This document shows positions 34,001 through 46,013 of a stretch of 64,000 nucleotides of DNA, one piece after another (positions within the stretch are counted from its first letter, which is position 1; each line of letters begins with the position of its first letter). The translations under genes were made by a program, and so were the position numbers. This DNA comes from Pegoplata infirma (Eukaryota > Arthropoda > Insecta > Diptera > Anthomyiidae). The stretch is taken from the NCBI GenBank assembly GCA_963921195.1, contig OY992538.1:81554093-81618092 (forward strand). The letters are read 5' to 3'. The notes beneath the pieces are model-generated. The model made no database searches, was not told the DNA's origin, and saw only the letters and a program-made list of their open reading frames with translations.

Positions 34001-34888
34001 GAGAATTTTTCTAGAGAAATAATCTCTCATATTCTGAGAATTTTTCTATAGAAAAAATGTCTTAGATTCTGAGAATTTTTCTAGAGAAAAAATGTCTCAT
34101 ATTCTGAGAATTTTTCTATAGAAAAAATGTCTCAAATTCTAAGAATTTTTCTATAGAAAAAATATCACAGATTATACGAATTTTTCTCTAGAAAAAATTT
34201 CACAGATTTTAAGAAATTTTTCTAAAAAAATGTCTCATATTCTGAGAATTTTTCTATAGAAAAAATGTCTCAGATTCTGAGAATTTTTCTATAGAAAAAA
34301 TGTCTTAGATTTTGACAATTTTTCTGTAGAAAAAATGTCCCAGATTCTGAGAAATTTTCTATAGAAAAAATGTCTCAGATTCTGAGAATTTTTCTATAGA
34401 AAAAATTTCTCAAATTCTAAGAATTTTTCTATAAAAAAAAATCTCTCAGATTCTGAGAATTTTTCTAGAGAAATAATGTCTCATATTCTGAGAATTCTAT
34501 AGAAAAAATGTCTTAGATTCTGAGAATTTTTCTATAGAAAAAATATCACAGATTATACGAATTTTCTCTAGAAAAAATTTCTCAGATTTTAAGAAATTTT
34601 TCTATAGAAAAAATGTCTCAGATTCTGAGAATTTTTCTATAGAAAAAATGTCTTAGATTTTGAGAATTTTTCTATAGAAAAAAATGTCTCAGATTCTGAG
34701 AATTTTTCTATAAAAAAATGTCTCAGATTCTGAGAATTTTTCTATAGAAAAAATGTCTCAGATTCTGAGAATTTTTCTATAGAAAAAATGTCTCAGATTC
34801 TGAGAATTTTTCTATAGAAAAAATGTCTGAGATTCTGAGAATTTTTCTATAGAAAAAATGTCTAAGATTCTGAGAATTTTTCTATATT
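31060..34888. repeat. 35-bp minisatellite, about 109 units
   Basis: Each unit joins two dyads: TCTCAGATTCTGAGA and AATTTTTCTATAGAAAAAAT. Units at 31150-31700 are nearly identical; later blocks show variants such as CTAGAGAAA, CTCAAATTCTAAGA and CTCATATTCTG, and some variant sets recur in order (for example 32840-33060 and 33430-33640), a sign of block amplification. It peters out into degenerate units on the left (30940-31060) and stops sharply at CTATATTTAG on the right. No protein is encoded. Confidence 0.97.
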
Positions 34889-35586
34889 TAGTATTTTGGC
34901 TCTTAAATGTTCGGGGAAAAATAAAACAAATTTTGTCGAAGACATGTTTGAATTCTATGGTAAAAATATTAAAATTTTTTCTTATAAAATTATTGAAATG
35001 TTAAAATTTCATTAGCTTTATAGCGATAACTTATATACGCTTATGCGAAAACAGGCCTAATGATAAAAATACAAATCAAAAATTAATTTGCCTTAAAATT
35101 AAAATACCTGATAAAAAGTTTTTTATTAACGCCGTTTTTTCCTCCTACCCGATAAAATATTTCCTATCAAGTACGTTTGTATTTTAAAATCTACAACCCA
35201 TCATCTTTATCATCACAGTTCACTTTCATTTCTACAACTTGTATGAACAAACATAATTAATGATGGCTGTTTCCAAATTAAAGAAGAAAAAAACTTTGTC
35301 TACGTGTTTATGACAGTGAAAATCGTTAAGAAATATTACGCTTATTCGGAGATTTATATTTGGAAGCTAAAAAAAAAAAATTGCAATGTCAGCGAAAAAA
35401 AAGTTTTACAAAAATATTTGAAATTAATTTGATGTAGAAAATATTGTTTTCAATGGATGTCACAAATTGTGACATTTGTTTAGAAAACTCATAGTAAATT
35501 GTTATAAAAAATTTACCGGCATTTATCACAAATATTTAAAGCTGACATTCTGCAGTCCACAGTGGTTTATAATCGATTTTTTTTTG
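34889..35586. other. No recognisable feature
   Basis: AT-rich, non-repetitive-looking stretch after the minisatellite. No open frame above ~60 residues and no inverted repeat seen. Confidence 0.45.
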
Positions 35587-35826
35587 CACGCAGATAAGTG
35601 ATATGATTGTGGCAACCACAATTTAAGAGCGTCATATTATGATTAAAAATCATAACTTGTTTGTAGCAACCATAATATTATTGCAGCACTCATGTTATGG
35701 TCCTAAATATCCGAAAAATTATAATTTAGGACCATTATATGATTGCAACAAAAATTTTATGATTTTTCAAATATAATATGACGCTCTTAAATTATGGTTG
35801 CCACAATCATATCTCTTCTCTGAGTG
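35587..35826. mobile_element. Palindromic MITE (240 bp)
   Basis: The ends CACGCAGATAAGTGATATG and CATATCTCTTCTCTGAGTG are near-inverses. The arms continue ATTGTGGCAACC / GGTTGCCACAAT and AATTTAAGAGCGTCATATTA / its inverse. An inner pair, GGTCCTAAAT / ATTTAGGACC, surrounds the centre. Confidence 0.8.
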
Positions 35827-35954
35827 TGGCAACAATTTGGCCATTCAGTCAGTACTGTTATAGTACCGGTTATAGCTACGTTATAACGTAATTTTAAGCT
35901 TAAGTTTGGAGGGTGGACCGCGCATGTCCATAAGTGCTTGCCAATTTGTAGATT

Positions 35955-36594
35955 ACACAGTCCGACAGCCTATATTAAACATGATCCGGATAATATACGT
36001 CTGAAAGTAGAGATCAAATGGAGTAAAACTGCATTTACAGTTTTTAATTTCGTGATCCTGTTTCCTTTTAAAGGGACTTCAAAATTTTAAAGGATACATT
36101 TTGTAAAATATTTCTTAAATATTTGTAATTGTCCTAGGATGCCACTGGCGATGACATCCTAGGGGAGAATTTCCCCTAATTTTTCTATTTTTTCATTTTG
36201 CCATATCAGGATAAAAGGATGTGAATAAAGTCATTTGAAAACTTTATCAAAATATTTTTTTGAACATTTTGAATGATATTTAAGGATAAAGTTTTTAAAG
36301 GACGTAACTTACATCTTATTTCCTGTTATGTAAAAACTATAAAATAGGAAAATTAGGGGAGATCCTCCTCTTTCATTTTCTATCACTAGTGGCATCTTAG
36401 GACGAGTACAAATATTAAAAAAAAAAAATATTTTATAAAATTTAATCTTCTCCAACTTTAAAGTCCTTTTAAAACGAAACATGATCTCGAACTGAAAAAC
36501 TGTAAATGCAGTTTTACTACATTTAGTCTCTAGTTTCAAACGTATATTATCCAGTTCGTGTTCAACGACTTTTTTCATTTTTGTCGGACGGTGT
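35955..36594. mobile_element. Foldback element, 640 bp, ACACNGTCCGACA ends
   Basis: The left end ACACAGTCCGACAGCC and right end TTGTCGGACGGTGT are inverses. The arms share GATAATATACGT, AACTGCATTTACAG and AGGGGAGAtytyCC-type blocks around a centre near 36270. A second member occupies 48996-52052, where it hosts nested elements. The frame at 36309-36578 is an arm translation, not a gene. Confidence 0.8.
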
Positions 36595-37190
36595 TATCCG
36601 ATTTTTATGAAATTTGGATTTTTATATAGCGCTAGTGAATACCAAACAACATGCTTGAAGTAGTCGTTATCTCTTTTACCTTCTTATTTATAGCCATTTG
36701 AATGGGGAACATTTTAATTTTCCCCGATCCCGGTCGAGTTTTTCGGGAATAGCTCAGCTAACGTCCGATTTTTTTAAACTTACATTTTTAGTTAGTTAGA
36801 TAAATTTGAAATATTTTAAAGCCATAACAAATAAAATATATTTTTTTGTTAAAAACTTACATTATTTTAAACTTTAAAAAAATCCAAAAAGAATGGGATG
36901 GGGGTCGGTCATACATTTTAACACTATAGGGCAATGGTTCCCAACCTTTTTTATGCCACGCCCCACTTTTAAGTTTAAAAAATTGCCTTGTCCCCCCTAC
37001 ACTCAAGCTAAATTTGTTAATTTTTGTTTCTAGTGAAAAATTACTACTTCCCAGCAAAAAAAGAGCTTACCATTCACTACAAAATTCACCACAACTTATG
37101 AACCAGATGTACTTCTTCTTCAGCTGAAACACTGATGAATTTTATATGGGCGTGACACACAATATCACTAGTGTTTAGTATGTACATATA

Positions 37191-39208
37191 CATGCGCGGG
37201 TACAAGGGGGGGGAAAAAGGGGAAATTTCCCCCCCCAGACCAAATTTAAAAAAGAAAAAAAAAGAAGAAAAAAAGAAAAAAAAAAAGAAAAAAGAAAGGA
37301 AAAGAAAGAAAAAGAAGAAAAAAGAAAGAAGGAAGTTTTCTAAAAAAATTTTCCGAAGGAAAAAAATCTCGAAATCCAAAAATTTTTAATAGCAAAAAAT
37401 CTAAAAATTTTTAAAGGAAAAATGTGACTTAATCTGAAAATTTTCTGTGAAAAAATATCTTTCAATCTTATTATGAATTTTAGTATAAAAAATTACTTAA
37501 GTAGAATATGTTTTTTTTTGTCTAGAAAAATGTAACAGGATTTAGTTTACATAAAAAATTTTTGTCTACTGCATAGGAATAGGAAAAAAATATCTTAAAA
37601 TCTTAAAAATATTGGTAGTCTAACGTTTGAAAAACTATTTTGGAAAACTTTTTTAGAATGTCTTAGAATCGGTCACAAAATCTGAGACTTTTTCCATAGA
37701 AAAAGGTACAAAAAAACTCTAAGATTTTTCACATCCTCAAACATTTTCTTTTTAGGATTTTTGCAGAAGAATTCCCGAATTCTAAAAGTCTCAGAATCTG
37801 AGACTTTTTCTACGGAAGAAAGGTATCAAAACTTGAGACTTATTTATAGGAAAAAAGGTCGCAGAATCTGAGACTTTTTCGAAAGGAAAAAGGTTTAAAA
37901 ATCTGAGACTTTTTCTATAGGAAGAATCTCTGAATTTGAGACTTATTTGAGGGGAAAAGGTCTCAAAATCTGAATCTTTTTTAAAAAGAAAAAGGTCTCA
38001 AAGTCTGAGACTTTTTATTGTTGAAAAAAAGTCTCAGAAGTTGAAACTTACTCAATTGGAAGAAGGTCGCAGAACTGTGACTTTTTCTATTGGAAAAAGG
38101 TGTTAGAATCTAATACTTTTTCTATAGGAATAAGGTCTCAGAATTTCAAAATTTTAGACTTATTCTATAGAAAAAATGTCTCAGAATCTGACACTTTTTC
38201 TTTGGGAAGCAGGTCTCAGAATCTATGAATTTTTCGATAGGATAAAGGTCTCAAAATTTGAGACGTTTTCTTTAGAAAAAAGTGTCTTTTTTATATTAGA
38301 AAAAAGACACTTTTTTTTCTGAGACGTTTTAGGGAAGACGTCTCAGAATCTGTGACTTTTTCTTTTGGAAAGAGTCTCAAAATCTCAGACTTTTTCTATA
38401 TAGGTCTTTGAATCAGAATGTTAAACTTTTTCTGAAGGAAAAAGTTCTTACAATCTGAGACTTTTAATAAAGGAAAAATTTTTCAGAATCTTTTTCTTTA
38501 GAGGAAAAAGTGCCAGAATTTTAGATTTTTTTTATTTAAGAAAAAGCTCTCAGAATCTGAGACATTTTCTATGGCAAAAAGGTCTCAGAATCTGAGACTT
38601 TTTCTTCACAAAAAAAGTCTGAGAATCTGAGATTTTTTCTATATGAAAAAGGTCTCTGACTTTCTCTATAGAAAAAAGAATCTGAAATTTTTTTAGTACG
38701 AACAAATCTAATAATCTTAGACCTTTTTTATAGAAAAAATATCTCAAAAATGCTTTAAAATATGACACTTTCTCTATAGTAAAATTTCTCAGAATCTGAG
38801 ACCTTTTCTGTGGAAAAAAGTTCTTAGAATCCAAAAATTTTTCTATACGAAAAAATTCTCAGATTCTGAGACATTTTGCGTTAAGAAGAAGTCTTAGATT
38901 CTGAGACATTTGCCCTATAAAAAAAAATAATTTTTTCATCATCTGTAGGAAGAATTTCTTCTATTGAAAAATTCTCAGATTTAGTTATAGAAAAAAAAAT
39001 TATCTAAACAAAATACATATGATTATGAAAAACAAACCCCCTTCGGCAAAAACTAATAAATTTTATGGTATTATAGCTTTCCCATATTTTTTTTTTTGCA
39101 ATTGAAACGTATCCCTGTTTTTGCTCGTCCGAGAAAGCATTATGATTTTTTTTCTTTGAAGTAAAAAAAAATTTCCCCCCCCAAAGCCAAAAGCTGTACC
39201 CGCCACTG
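37191..39208. mobile_element. hAT-like element with degenerate 35-bp repeats, copy 2
   Basis: The ends are CATGCGCGGGTACAAGG and GCTGTACCCGCCACTG. The flanks are TACATATA on the left and ACATATAT on the right, an approximate 8-bp duplication. It is the inverse of 24411-26340 and retains both termini: a G-run, polypurine tract, degenerate CTCAGAATCTGAGACTTTTTC / TATAGAAAAAGG repeats (37640-38990), and TTTTTGCTCGTCCGAGAAAG near the right end. Confidence 0.78.
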
Positions 39209-40213
39209 ACATATATATTAACATCTTTATCACAACTTCTGAAGTAGTGATCGGGATGTTAATATAACTTGACCTTTTGGAAGTGCTTTTTTCATCACTT
39301 CTTTAGAAGTATATATTTCTTGGCATTTTGGATGTGATTATGTAATTTTTATATGGTGATTTAGAAGTGATTTTTTCATCACTTCTTGATAAGTACATAT
39401 TTCATGACTTTTTGGGATTGATTTTAAGATTTTTTTTTTTTTAGTATTTACACTAATAATAAACCAAAACGATATTTTTAACAATGTATAATATTTATTA
39501 TGTAATATTTAGACTTGAAATTGTTAAGATTAAATCGATGTTTTTAATAATTTAGTTTAGCTAATAGGAATTATTAATTAAATGTGGATGTATATATTTT
39601 TCTAATAGTTTTTCATGCGCTTAATCCGAATCTGGCCTTAGAAGTGATTTATCTTATTTTGAGATATTTAGATTTTCGATTGACAGTACTGCATAAACTC
39701 AGATATTCGCAATGTTCGGGACCTTATAAAACCGAGAATTATTTTATGATGTATAATTAGTTCAGCACATCTAAAAATACTTCACTTATTCTTCACATTA
39801 CTTTTGCAATCCTTAAGATATCATTTTCATTACGGAGATATCGACCGATAAAATTATTGCAATTTCGGCCCTAAAAAATAAAAGAAAACAAATTTGAAAA
39901 CCAACCAATTTGTCTTGTTGATATATAATAGTACCGAATTCGAAACTCCATTAGAGGTGCATCTAAGCCCGGCATCAATTTGGGTATCAATTTTAGGGTA
40001 AATTTTCAGGGTGCCATACAAAAAATCTTTATTTGGGCTAACATTATAGATCTGCGCCATATCGGATAAAGATTTATTTTAAATAAAATTAATAAAATTC
40101 TTAAAAGTATGTACATAGAGTTCTTAGTTTTATATTCAATTAAAATTTTTATTATTCGGTTAACCGAATAATTCAAATTTATCCGATTATTAACCGATTA
40201 AATCTCAACCCCG
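39209..40213. other. AT-rich interior of the large hAT unit
   Basis: Contains loosely repeated AAGTGATTTTTTCATCACTTC phrases (39225-39430) and no credible coding region. Confidence 0.4.
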
Positions 40214-40779
40214 CACTAAGAAAATTATGTAAGTTACTACATGTTAGTTATTTGTATATTTTACAGTAGTTAGTTGTTTTTAACTACAAAGTCAGTTGTT
40301 TTTGTATGAAAAATATCAAACAACTATTTCTGTTAGTTATTTTAAGTCGTTTTTTTGAACAACTAACAAAAAAGTACTGTGATGTAGTAACAGTTATTTA
40401 AAGTAGTTAATTTTATTTATTTTATCTCTGAAAAGTTTTAAAATTTTTTTCCAAAAAAAAAAAATTTGTTATTTTTATTTTTCACAACTTTTTTTTAAAA
40501 AAAAAACTTGGAAAAAATTTGGTCTTCAATTTTTTTTTTTCTGAAAAATATTTTGAAAAAAAAATTATATATTGATTTTTTTATTTTTACTACATTTTAG
40601 TTGTTTTGACTACAAATGTAAGTAGTTTTTACTACATAAGTCAGTTGTTTTTTGTCAGTTAAAATAACTAACATTGTTAGTTGATTTAACTGAAAAAGTA
40701 GTTGACCCCAAAACAACTTACAAAGTAGTTATTTTAACTGACATTTTCAGTTGATTTTACTAACATAATTTTTTAAGTG
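40214..40779 (+). mobile_element. MITE with CACT(C/A)AG..AAGTG ends, copy B
   Basis: Starts CACTAAGAAAATTATGTAAG and ends TAACATAATTTTTTAAGTG. It is nearly identical to 30115-30687 apart from homopolymer lengths and scattered substitutions, so transposition of this family is fairly recent. Confidence 0.87.
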
Positions 40780-41578
40780 CGATTAATTATATGCCCGATT
40801 AGCCGATTAAACCAAAACCTCGATTAATTGAATACCCTAATGTTTAGAAGAGTTTTTAGTCATTTTGTGACTATAATTCAGCCCTTTTTTAAAGGCTACC
40901 ACCTTTTTTGGTTATCTTTTTTAGCCCTTTAAGCACTTTTTAAGTCATTTGATTTTTACCATAATCTGGAAACTTTTTATTGTTTTTTTTGTACATAATT
41001 TACAAAACAACTCCAAAAATTATAAAAAAAAAATGTTTTTATACATGTAGTTAAAAAAACATCGAATAAATAAAATGAAGAGATAAAAAAAAGTAATTCT
41101 CTCATTTTAAATCAGATATCGTATATTATCTTTTTAGCACTTCTTGAGTCATTTGGTAATTTTAACAAAAATCTGGAAACTGTATTTTTTTATAACATAA
41201 TTTACATAACAAATTCGCTTTTGCGGCATATCAAGTTAATTCATTTATAAAATTTAACTTTTTATTAAATCAGATAAAATTATAAAAAAAAATATTCAAC
41301 AAAACAAATCCAATACTTAAGTGCCACAAATTTGTACTTTTCAATTGCATTTGTAAACACATATGAAAATGGTACTTCTAAATCATTGAGGAAAGAACTG
41401 GTGAAAGTTGTTATTATTGGCATTTTTTTAGCAGTTTTGGAAGTGCTTATAAAAGTACTTCTTATGGAATATGAAGATCGGCACATATAGCTACTATGTA
41501 TGTAGTGAATCACTTATTCTTTTTGCACCACTTCGATTTTTTTTTGCTGGGTTGCTAAGCAAAGTTTTTGTAAAATAA
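40780..41578. other. AT-rich interior of the large hAT unit
   Basis: No open frame with a recognisable motif; the 77-residue frame at 41280-41513 (-) looks random. Nothing else seen. Confidence 0.4.
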
Positions 41579-42375
41579 CACTGTGCTACACCAAAAATAT
41601 GCAGGGGTTCTCATATAAAAATTCGGATTGGTTGGAGTCCATAGAGTACTGATATACTCATAGTTTTTCTGGATCACTTCGTTAAGTACGTTTTTTATTG
41701 GCAAATGTGTTGGAAAACGGAAATTCTTAAATTACAATATTAAAAAATTATTACTTTGTTAGTTTGCAACCGATTTTCGATTTTATGGATTTGTTTTAAA
41801 GGTATAGGTCTTACCTTTCAAACAAAACAAAAATATTAAAAATCGATCAAGAATTGGCTGAGCTACGATCGCTTAAGTAAAAGAAAACCGAATTTTTTGA
41901 AAAATTTGTCATATTCTTTACACTCTAAGTTGAAAGTGAATCATTAAACAATTTCTTTGAATTTTTTGTAAAAAAGTATAGTAAAGTGGCTTTCCAAAAC
42001 ATCAAAAAACATAAGAATCGGTTAAAAAATGAATGAGTTATGCTAAGTTTTGTGATAGGACATTTTTAATTTTTTTCAGAAACGCTTGTAATTCAAGCAT
42101 TATTCATAAATCTTGTTACTAGTAGTAATTTTATGCGCATATGCATATAAACTAGAGATGGGAACGTAATTAGATTTGTGCGTGATTCACACATGATCAG
42201 AAGTGAGCGTGATTGAAAATTAATTTTACTCACGTGGTTGTTAGTGAGTGTCAGTGTGAGTGGAATAAAAAAATGGGCGTGTCAGTTACTTCCAAATCCT
42301 ATTTATAATTTTTTGGGTTTGTTTAAAAAATATCAGTGTTACTTCTTAAACAAAAAAATATTGAGAATAGGTTAA

Positions 42376-42526
42376 AGGTACCTACATACGACGCAATATT
42401 ATGTACAATATTCAATTATATTGAAGGTCTGTGGGTAATATTGACGATTGTACAATGGTCAATCTTACCCACACACCATCAATATAATTGAATATTGTAC
42501 ATAATATTGCGTCGTCTGTATGCACC
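42376..42526. mobile_element. Palindromic MITE with TTAA target duplication
   Basis: A near-perfect palindrome, AGGTACCTACATACGACGC to GCGTCGTCTGTATGCACC, flanked by TTAA on both sides (42372-42375 and 42527-42530). The opposite arm of the host inverted repeat lacks it and reads GGTTGAAAAC at the same site, so it proves insertion. TTAA duplication is typical of the piggyBac superfamily; that assignment is inference. Confidence 0.85.
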
Positions 42527-42796
42527 TTAAAAACAGGCTAAGGTGCGCTTGTTTAAGTAAAAAACCTTTTTTGAAGAGTTATACCTGCAACATTTTTATG
42601 ACAGAAAAAGCTGTGCGCTTGCAAACATGTTTTTTTAAAACGAAATTGCTAAAATTGTGGGATCATTTGATGGAAATTTTACCTGTTTATAAATATACAT
42701 GTGTGGCATTCCACACCAAATGTTCAGTGAGAAAAAAATTGTGTACCAAAATTTTTCAATGGGTCCCGGGTAAAAAAGTTTTTATATAACTAGGGT

Positions 42797-43060
42797 GAGA
42801 TTTCCATGCAAATGCATGTTTTTTGTCGAAAGCCTAAAAACGATATCGACCAATTATCTTTCCGAATCAAGAGATTTGCATTAAATGGCATCGATTTGTT
42901 TTCGCATATTTTGCATATTTTGGTGAAAATACATATTTTTGCATATTTTGATTTTAAATGCATATATTGTGCATATTTCGAACTTTTAAGTGCATATTAT
43001 TGCATATTTTGGCATAAATTAGCAAAAACACAAAGTTTGATATTTTTAATATTTGACCAC
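42797..43060. repeat. Partial copy of the 8747-9922 hAT family
   Basis: TTCCATGCAAATGCATG, TTTTTTGTCG, GGCATCGATTTGTT and repeated GCATATTTTGCATATTTT parallel 8760-8960 in order. Only the left part is recognisable. Confidence 0.65.
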
Positions 43061-44682
43061 GCCTACAAGGCCCACTTTTTGAAAAAAACTTAAATTTTAT
43101 TTTTGTTATTTATTAGTCCCTAAGAGCGAATACTTTGCAAATGATATCCCATTGAAACCACTATGGTTTTTCTGTAGTGGAACAGTTGGTGTGGAATGCC
43201 TCACATGGCTATCCATACAACCCATTTAAAAATTTACGGTTTACATGTTTTTTTTTCGCTGAACATTTGGTGTGGAATGCCTCATACGTATATTTATAAA
43301 CAGGTAAAATTTCCATCAAATGATCCCACAATTTTACCAATTTCGTTTCAAAAATGTCAAATGTTTTTTGTCATAAAAATGTTGCAGGTATAACTCTTCA
43401 AAAAAGGTTTTTTACTTAAACAAGCGCACCTTAGCCAGTTTTCAACCGATTCACAATATTTTTTTGTTTAAGAAGTAACACTGATATTTTTTAAACAAAC
43501 CCAAAAAATTATAAATAGGATTTGGAAGTAACTGACACGCCCATTTTTTTATTCCACTCACACTGACACTCACTAACAACCACGTGAGTAAAATTAATTT
43601 TCAATCACGCTCACTTCTGATCATGTGTGAATCACGCACAAATCTAATTACGTTCCCATCTCTAGTTTATATGCATATGCGCATAAAATTACTACTAGTA
43701 ACAAGATTTATGAATAATGCTTGAATTACAAGCGTTTCTGAAAAAATTTAAAAATGCCCTATCACAAAACTTACCATAACTCATTAATTTTTAAACCGAT
43801 TGTTATGTTTTTTGGTGTTTTGGAAAGCTACTTTACTATACTTTTTTACAAAAAAATCAAAAAAAATGTTTAATGATGCACTTTCAACTTAGAGTGTAAA
43901 GAATATGACAAATTTTTCAAAAAATACGTTTTTTTTTTACTTAAGCGATCGTAGCTCAGCCAATTCTTGATCGATTTTTAATATTTTTGTTTTGTTTGAA
44001 AGGTAAGACCTATACCTTTAAAACAAATCCATAAAATCGAAAATCGGTTGCAAACTAACAAAGTAATAATTTTTTAAAATTGTAATTTAAGAATTTCCGT
44101 TTTTCAACACATTTGCCAATAAAAAACGTACTTAACGAAGTGATCCAGAAAAACTATGAGTATATCAGTACTCTATGGACTCCAACCAACCCGAATTATC
44201 ATAAGAGAACCCCTGCATAAATTATTTTTGGTCTTTTGTAGCACAGTGTAATCATTTAAACTAAGTTTTTGGTTAAAAATGTATGCAATTAAAAATATTT
44301 TTGTAGTTAATTTTGTTAAAAGAAATAGTTTTTGTAGTTAATTTGACTAAATAAAATCTTAAAAATTTGCTAGTTGCCCCCCTGGAACCTTCAAATTGCC
44401 CCCAGTGGGGTGAGAATCAAAGGTTGGGAACCATTGCAATAGGGGGAACCATGTGAGCACTATGAAAAACTAAATTTTAAATAAAAAAGATGGAAAAAAG
44501 ACCCTAAAGGTTGAAGATTGAGGATAGGTATATTCTGAGAAAATCTTGGTATTAAAAAAATATTAGTGGTCGGTCATACATTTGACTCGTCTAGGGGCAA
44601 CCTTGAGTTAGTTAGGACAGTGGCAGTAAATTTAATAAAAATACAATTTTGTATGAGACCCCGTGATATAATTGTTTGCTTT

Positions 44683-45060
44683 AAGCTTGATTTACAGGTT
44701 AACTACCCTTGAACACCCTTATCTACTATTTCCCAGTATTGGAGTATAAAGGGCAGTTTACAGGTTAACTACCCTTGACCACCCTTATCTACTATTTCCC
44801 AGTATTGGTGATACGGTTTGCCGGGTTTAAATAATTTTGTATGAAAAATTATTTGAATTTGACAATTGCTATCCTCCAATACTGGGAAATAGTAGGTAAG
44901 GGTAGTCAAGGGTAGTTAACGTGTAAATCAAGCTTAACAATTGTCAAATTCAAATAATCTTTCATACAAAATTATTTAAACCCGGCAAACCGTATCACCA
45001 ATACTGGGAAATAGTAGATAAGGGTGGTCAAGGGTAATTAACATGTAAACTGCCCTTTAT
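44683..45060. repeat. Interleaved inverted repeats, module 1 (A B A' B')
   Basis: A (44683-44750) is inverted at A' (44873-44935), and B (44753-44868) is inverted at B' (44938-45060). A and B themselves share TTTACAGGTTAACTACCC and CTATTTCCCAGTATTGG. The order is not a simple palindrome, because the second half keeps the A, B order while each piece is flipped. B also carries CGGTTTGCCGGGTTTAAAT. No coding region. Confidence 0.9.
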
Positions 45061-45132
45061 TTAAGCTATGAGTGAGAACTGGTACAATAACAGCAAAATA
45101 AGTAAAAGAAACGAAAAATATTTTAAAAATAT

Positions 45133-46013
45133 ACACCAACGAAAACAACTTGTTTTTGAATATTTTTTTGGTTTTTGGCAAAAACTACATAAATTTTCCA
45201 TACAATTTAAAAACTGCGTTGCCAACTAAAACTGAACAAAAACTAGAATTTAGGTTGTGGTCTATGCTACTATTAATTCTGTGTGAATGTTTTTTTCAAT
45301 TTTCTTTTGGTAAAAACGAATGTCAAAATAAAAATATTTGTTTTTTTGTTATACTATGTTTAGACCAAACAAAGACTAACTTATTTTTGGCAAAAAAGCA
45401 TTTTGGAAAACCAAACTGTTTACACCGAATAAAAAGAGTTTTTGTTTGTCAAATCAAATTAATTATTTTCTAAATTCACTAAAAAATACAAAATTATAAT
45501 AGCCACACGTTATTAAAAAAATTAAATTACACATTTATTTACTTTTTTAAAAGATTTGAATATTAATTTCACAAAAAAACAAATATTTTTATTTTGACAT
45601 TCGTTTTTACCAAAAGAAAATTGAAAAAAACATTCACACTGAATTAATAGTAGCATAGACCACAACCTAAATTCTAGTTTTTGTTCAGTTTTAGTTGGCA
45701 ACGCAGTTTTTAAATTGTATGGAAAATTTATGTAGTTTTTGCCAAAAACCAAAAAAATATTCAAAAACAAGTTGTTTTCGTTGGTGTAAATACCGTATTA
45801 AATTAATTTTCAAATCTTTAAAAAAAGTAAATAAATGTGTAATTTAATTTTTTTAATAACGTGTGGCTATTGCAATTTTGTGTTTTTTAGTGAATTTCGA
45901 AAATAATTAATTTGATTTGACAAACAAAAACTCTTTTTATTCGGTGTAAACAGTTTGGTTTTCCAAAATGCTTTTTTGCCAAAAACAAGTTAGATTTTGT
46001 TTGGTCTAAACAT
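45133..46013. repeat. Interleaved inverted repeats, module 2 (A B A' B')
   Basis: A (45133-45349) is inverted at 45571-45787, and B (45357-45567) is inverted at 45800-46013. Marker phrases are AACGAAAACAACTTGTTTTTG, GTAAAAACGAATGTCAAAAT, AAACAGTTTGGTTTTCC and AATAACGTGTGGCTAT. The architecture is the same as module 1 immediately upstream, although the sequences are unrelated. Open frames at 45150 (+) and 45522 (-) have the same start because A is present in both orientations; they are not independent support for a gene. Confidence 0.9.

Larger units (their letters stand above)
41579..44247. repeat. 2.7-kb inverted repeat with ~1-kb arms
   Basis: Arms 41579-42766 and 43217-44247 are inverses at high identity. 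Examples are CACTGTGCTAC / GTAGCACAGTG, GTGAGCGTGATTGAAAATTAA / its inverse, and GGCATTCCACACCAAATGTTC / its inverse. The loop (42767-43216) holds a CCCGGGTAAAAAAG end and a GCATATTTT-rich fragment. The only large arm difference is the 151-bp MITE in the left arm. Confidence 0.9.
36932..44436. mobile_element. Large hAT-type unit (7.5 kb) hosting nested elements
   Basis: The ends are CAATGGTTCCCAACCTTT and AAAGGTTGGGAACCATTG, perfect inverses over 18 bases. They are flanked by CTATAGGG (36924-36931) and CAATAGGG (44437-44444), a 7-of-8 target duplication. It contains the hAT-like element 37191-39208, the MITE 40214-40779, a 2.7-kb inverted repeat at 41579-44247 and a TTAA-type MITE. No transposase was found, so the unit is non-autonomous or very decayed. 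Confidence 0.75.

Noticed and set aside
45150..45770. Matching open frames on opposite strands (107 and 82 residues, same start)
   Set aside because: The match comes from the A and A' segments of an inverted repeat, so it is not evidence of conservation. No protein family features were seen, and the C-terminal parts differ.
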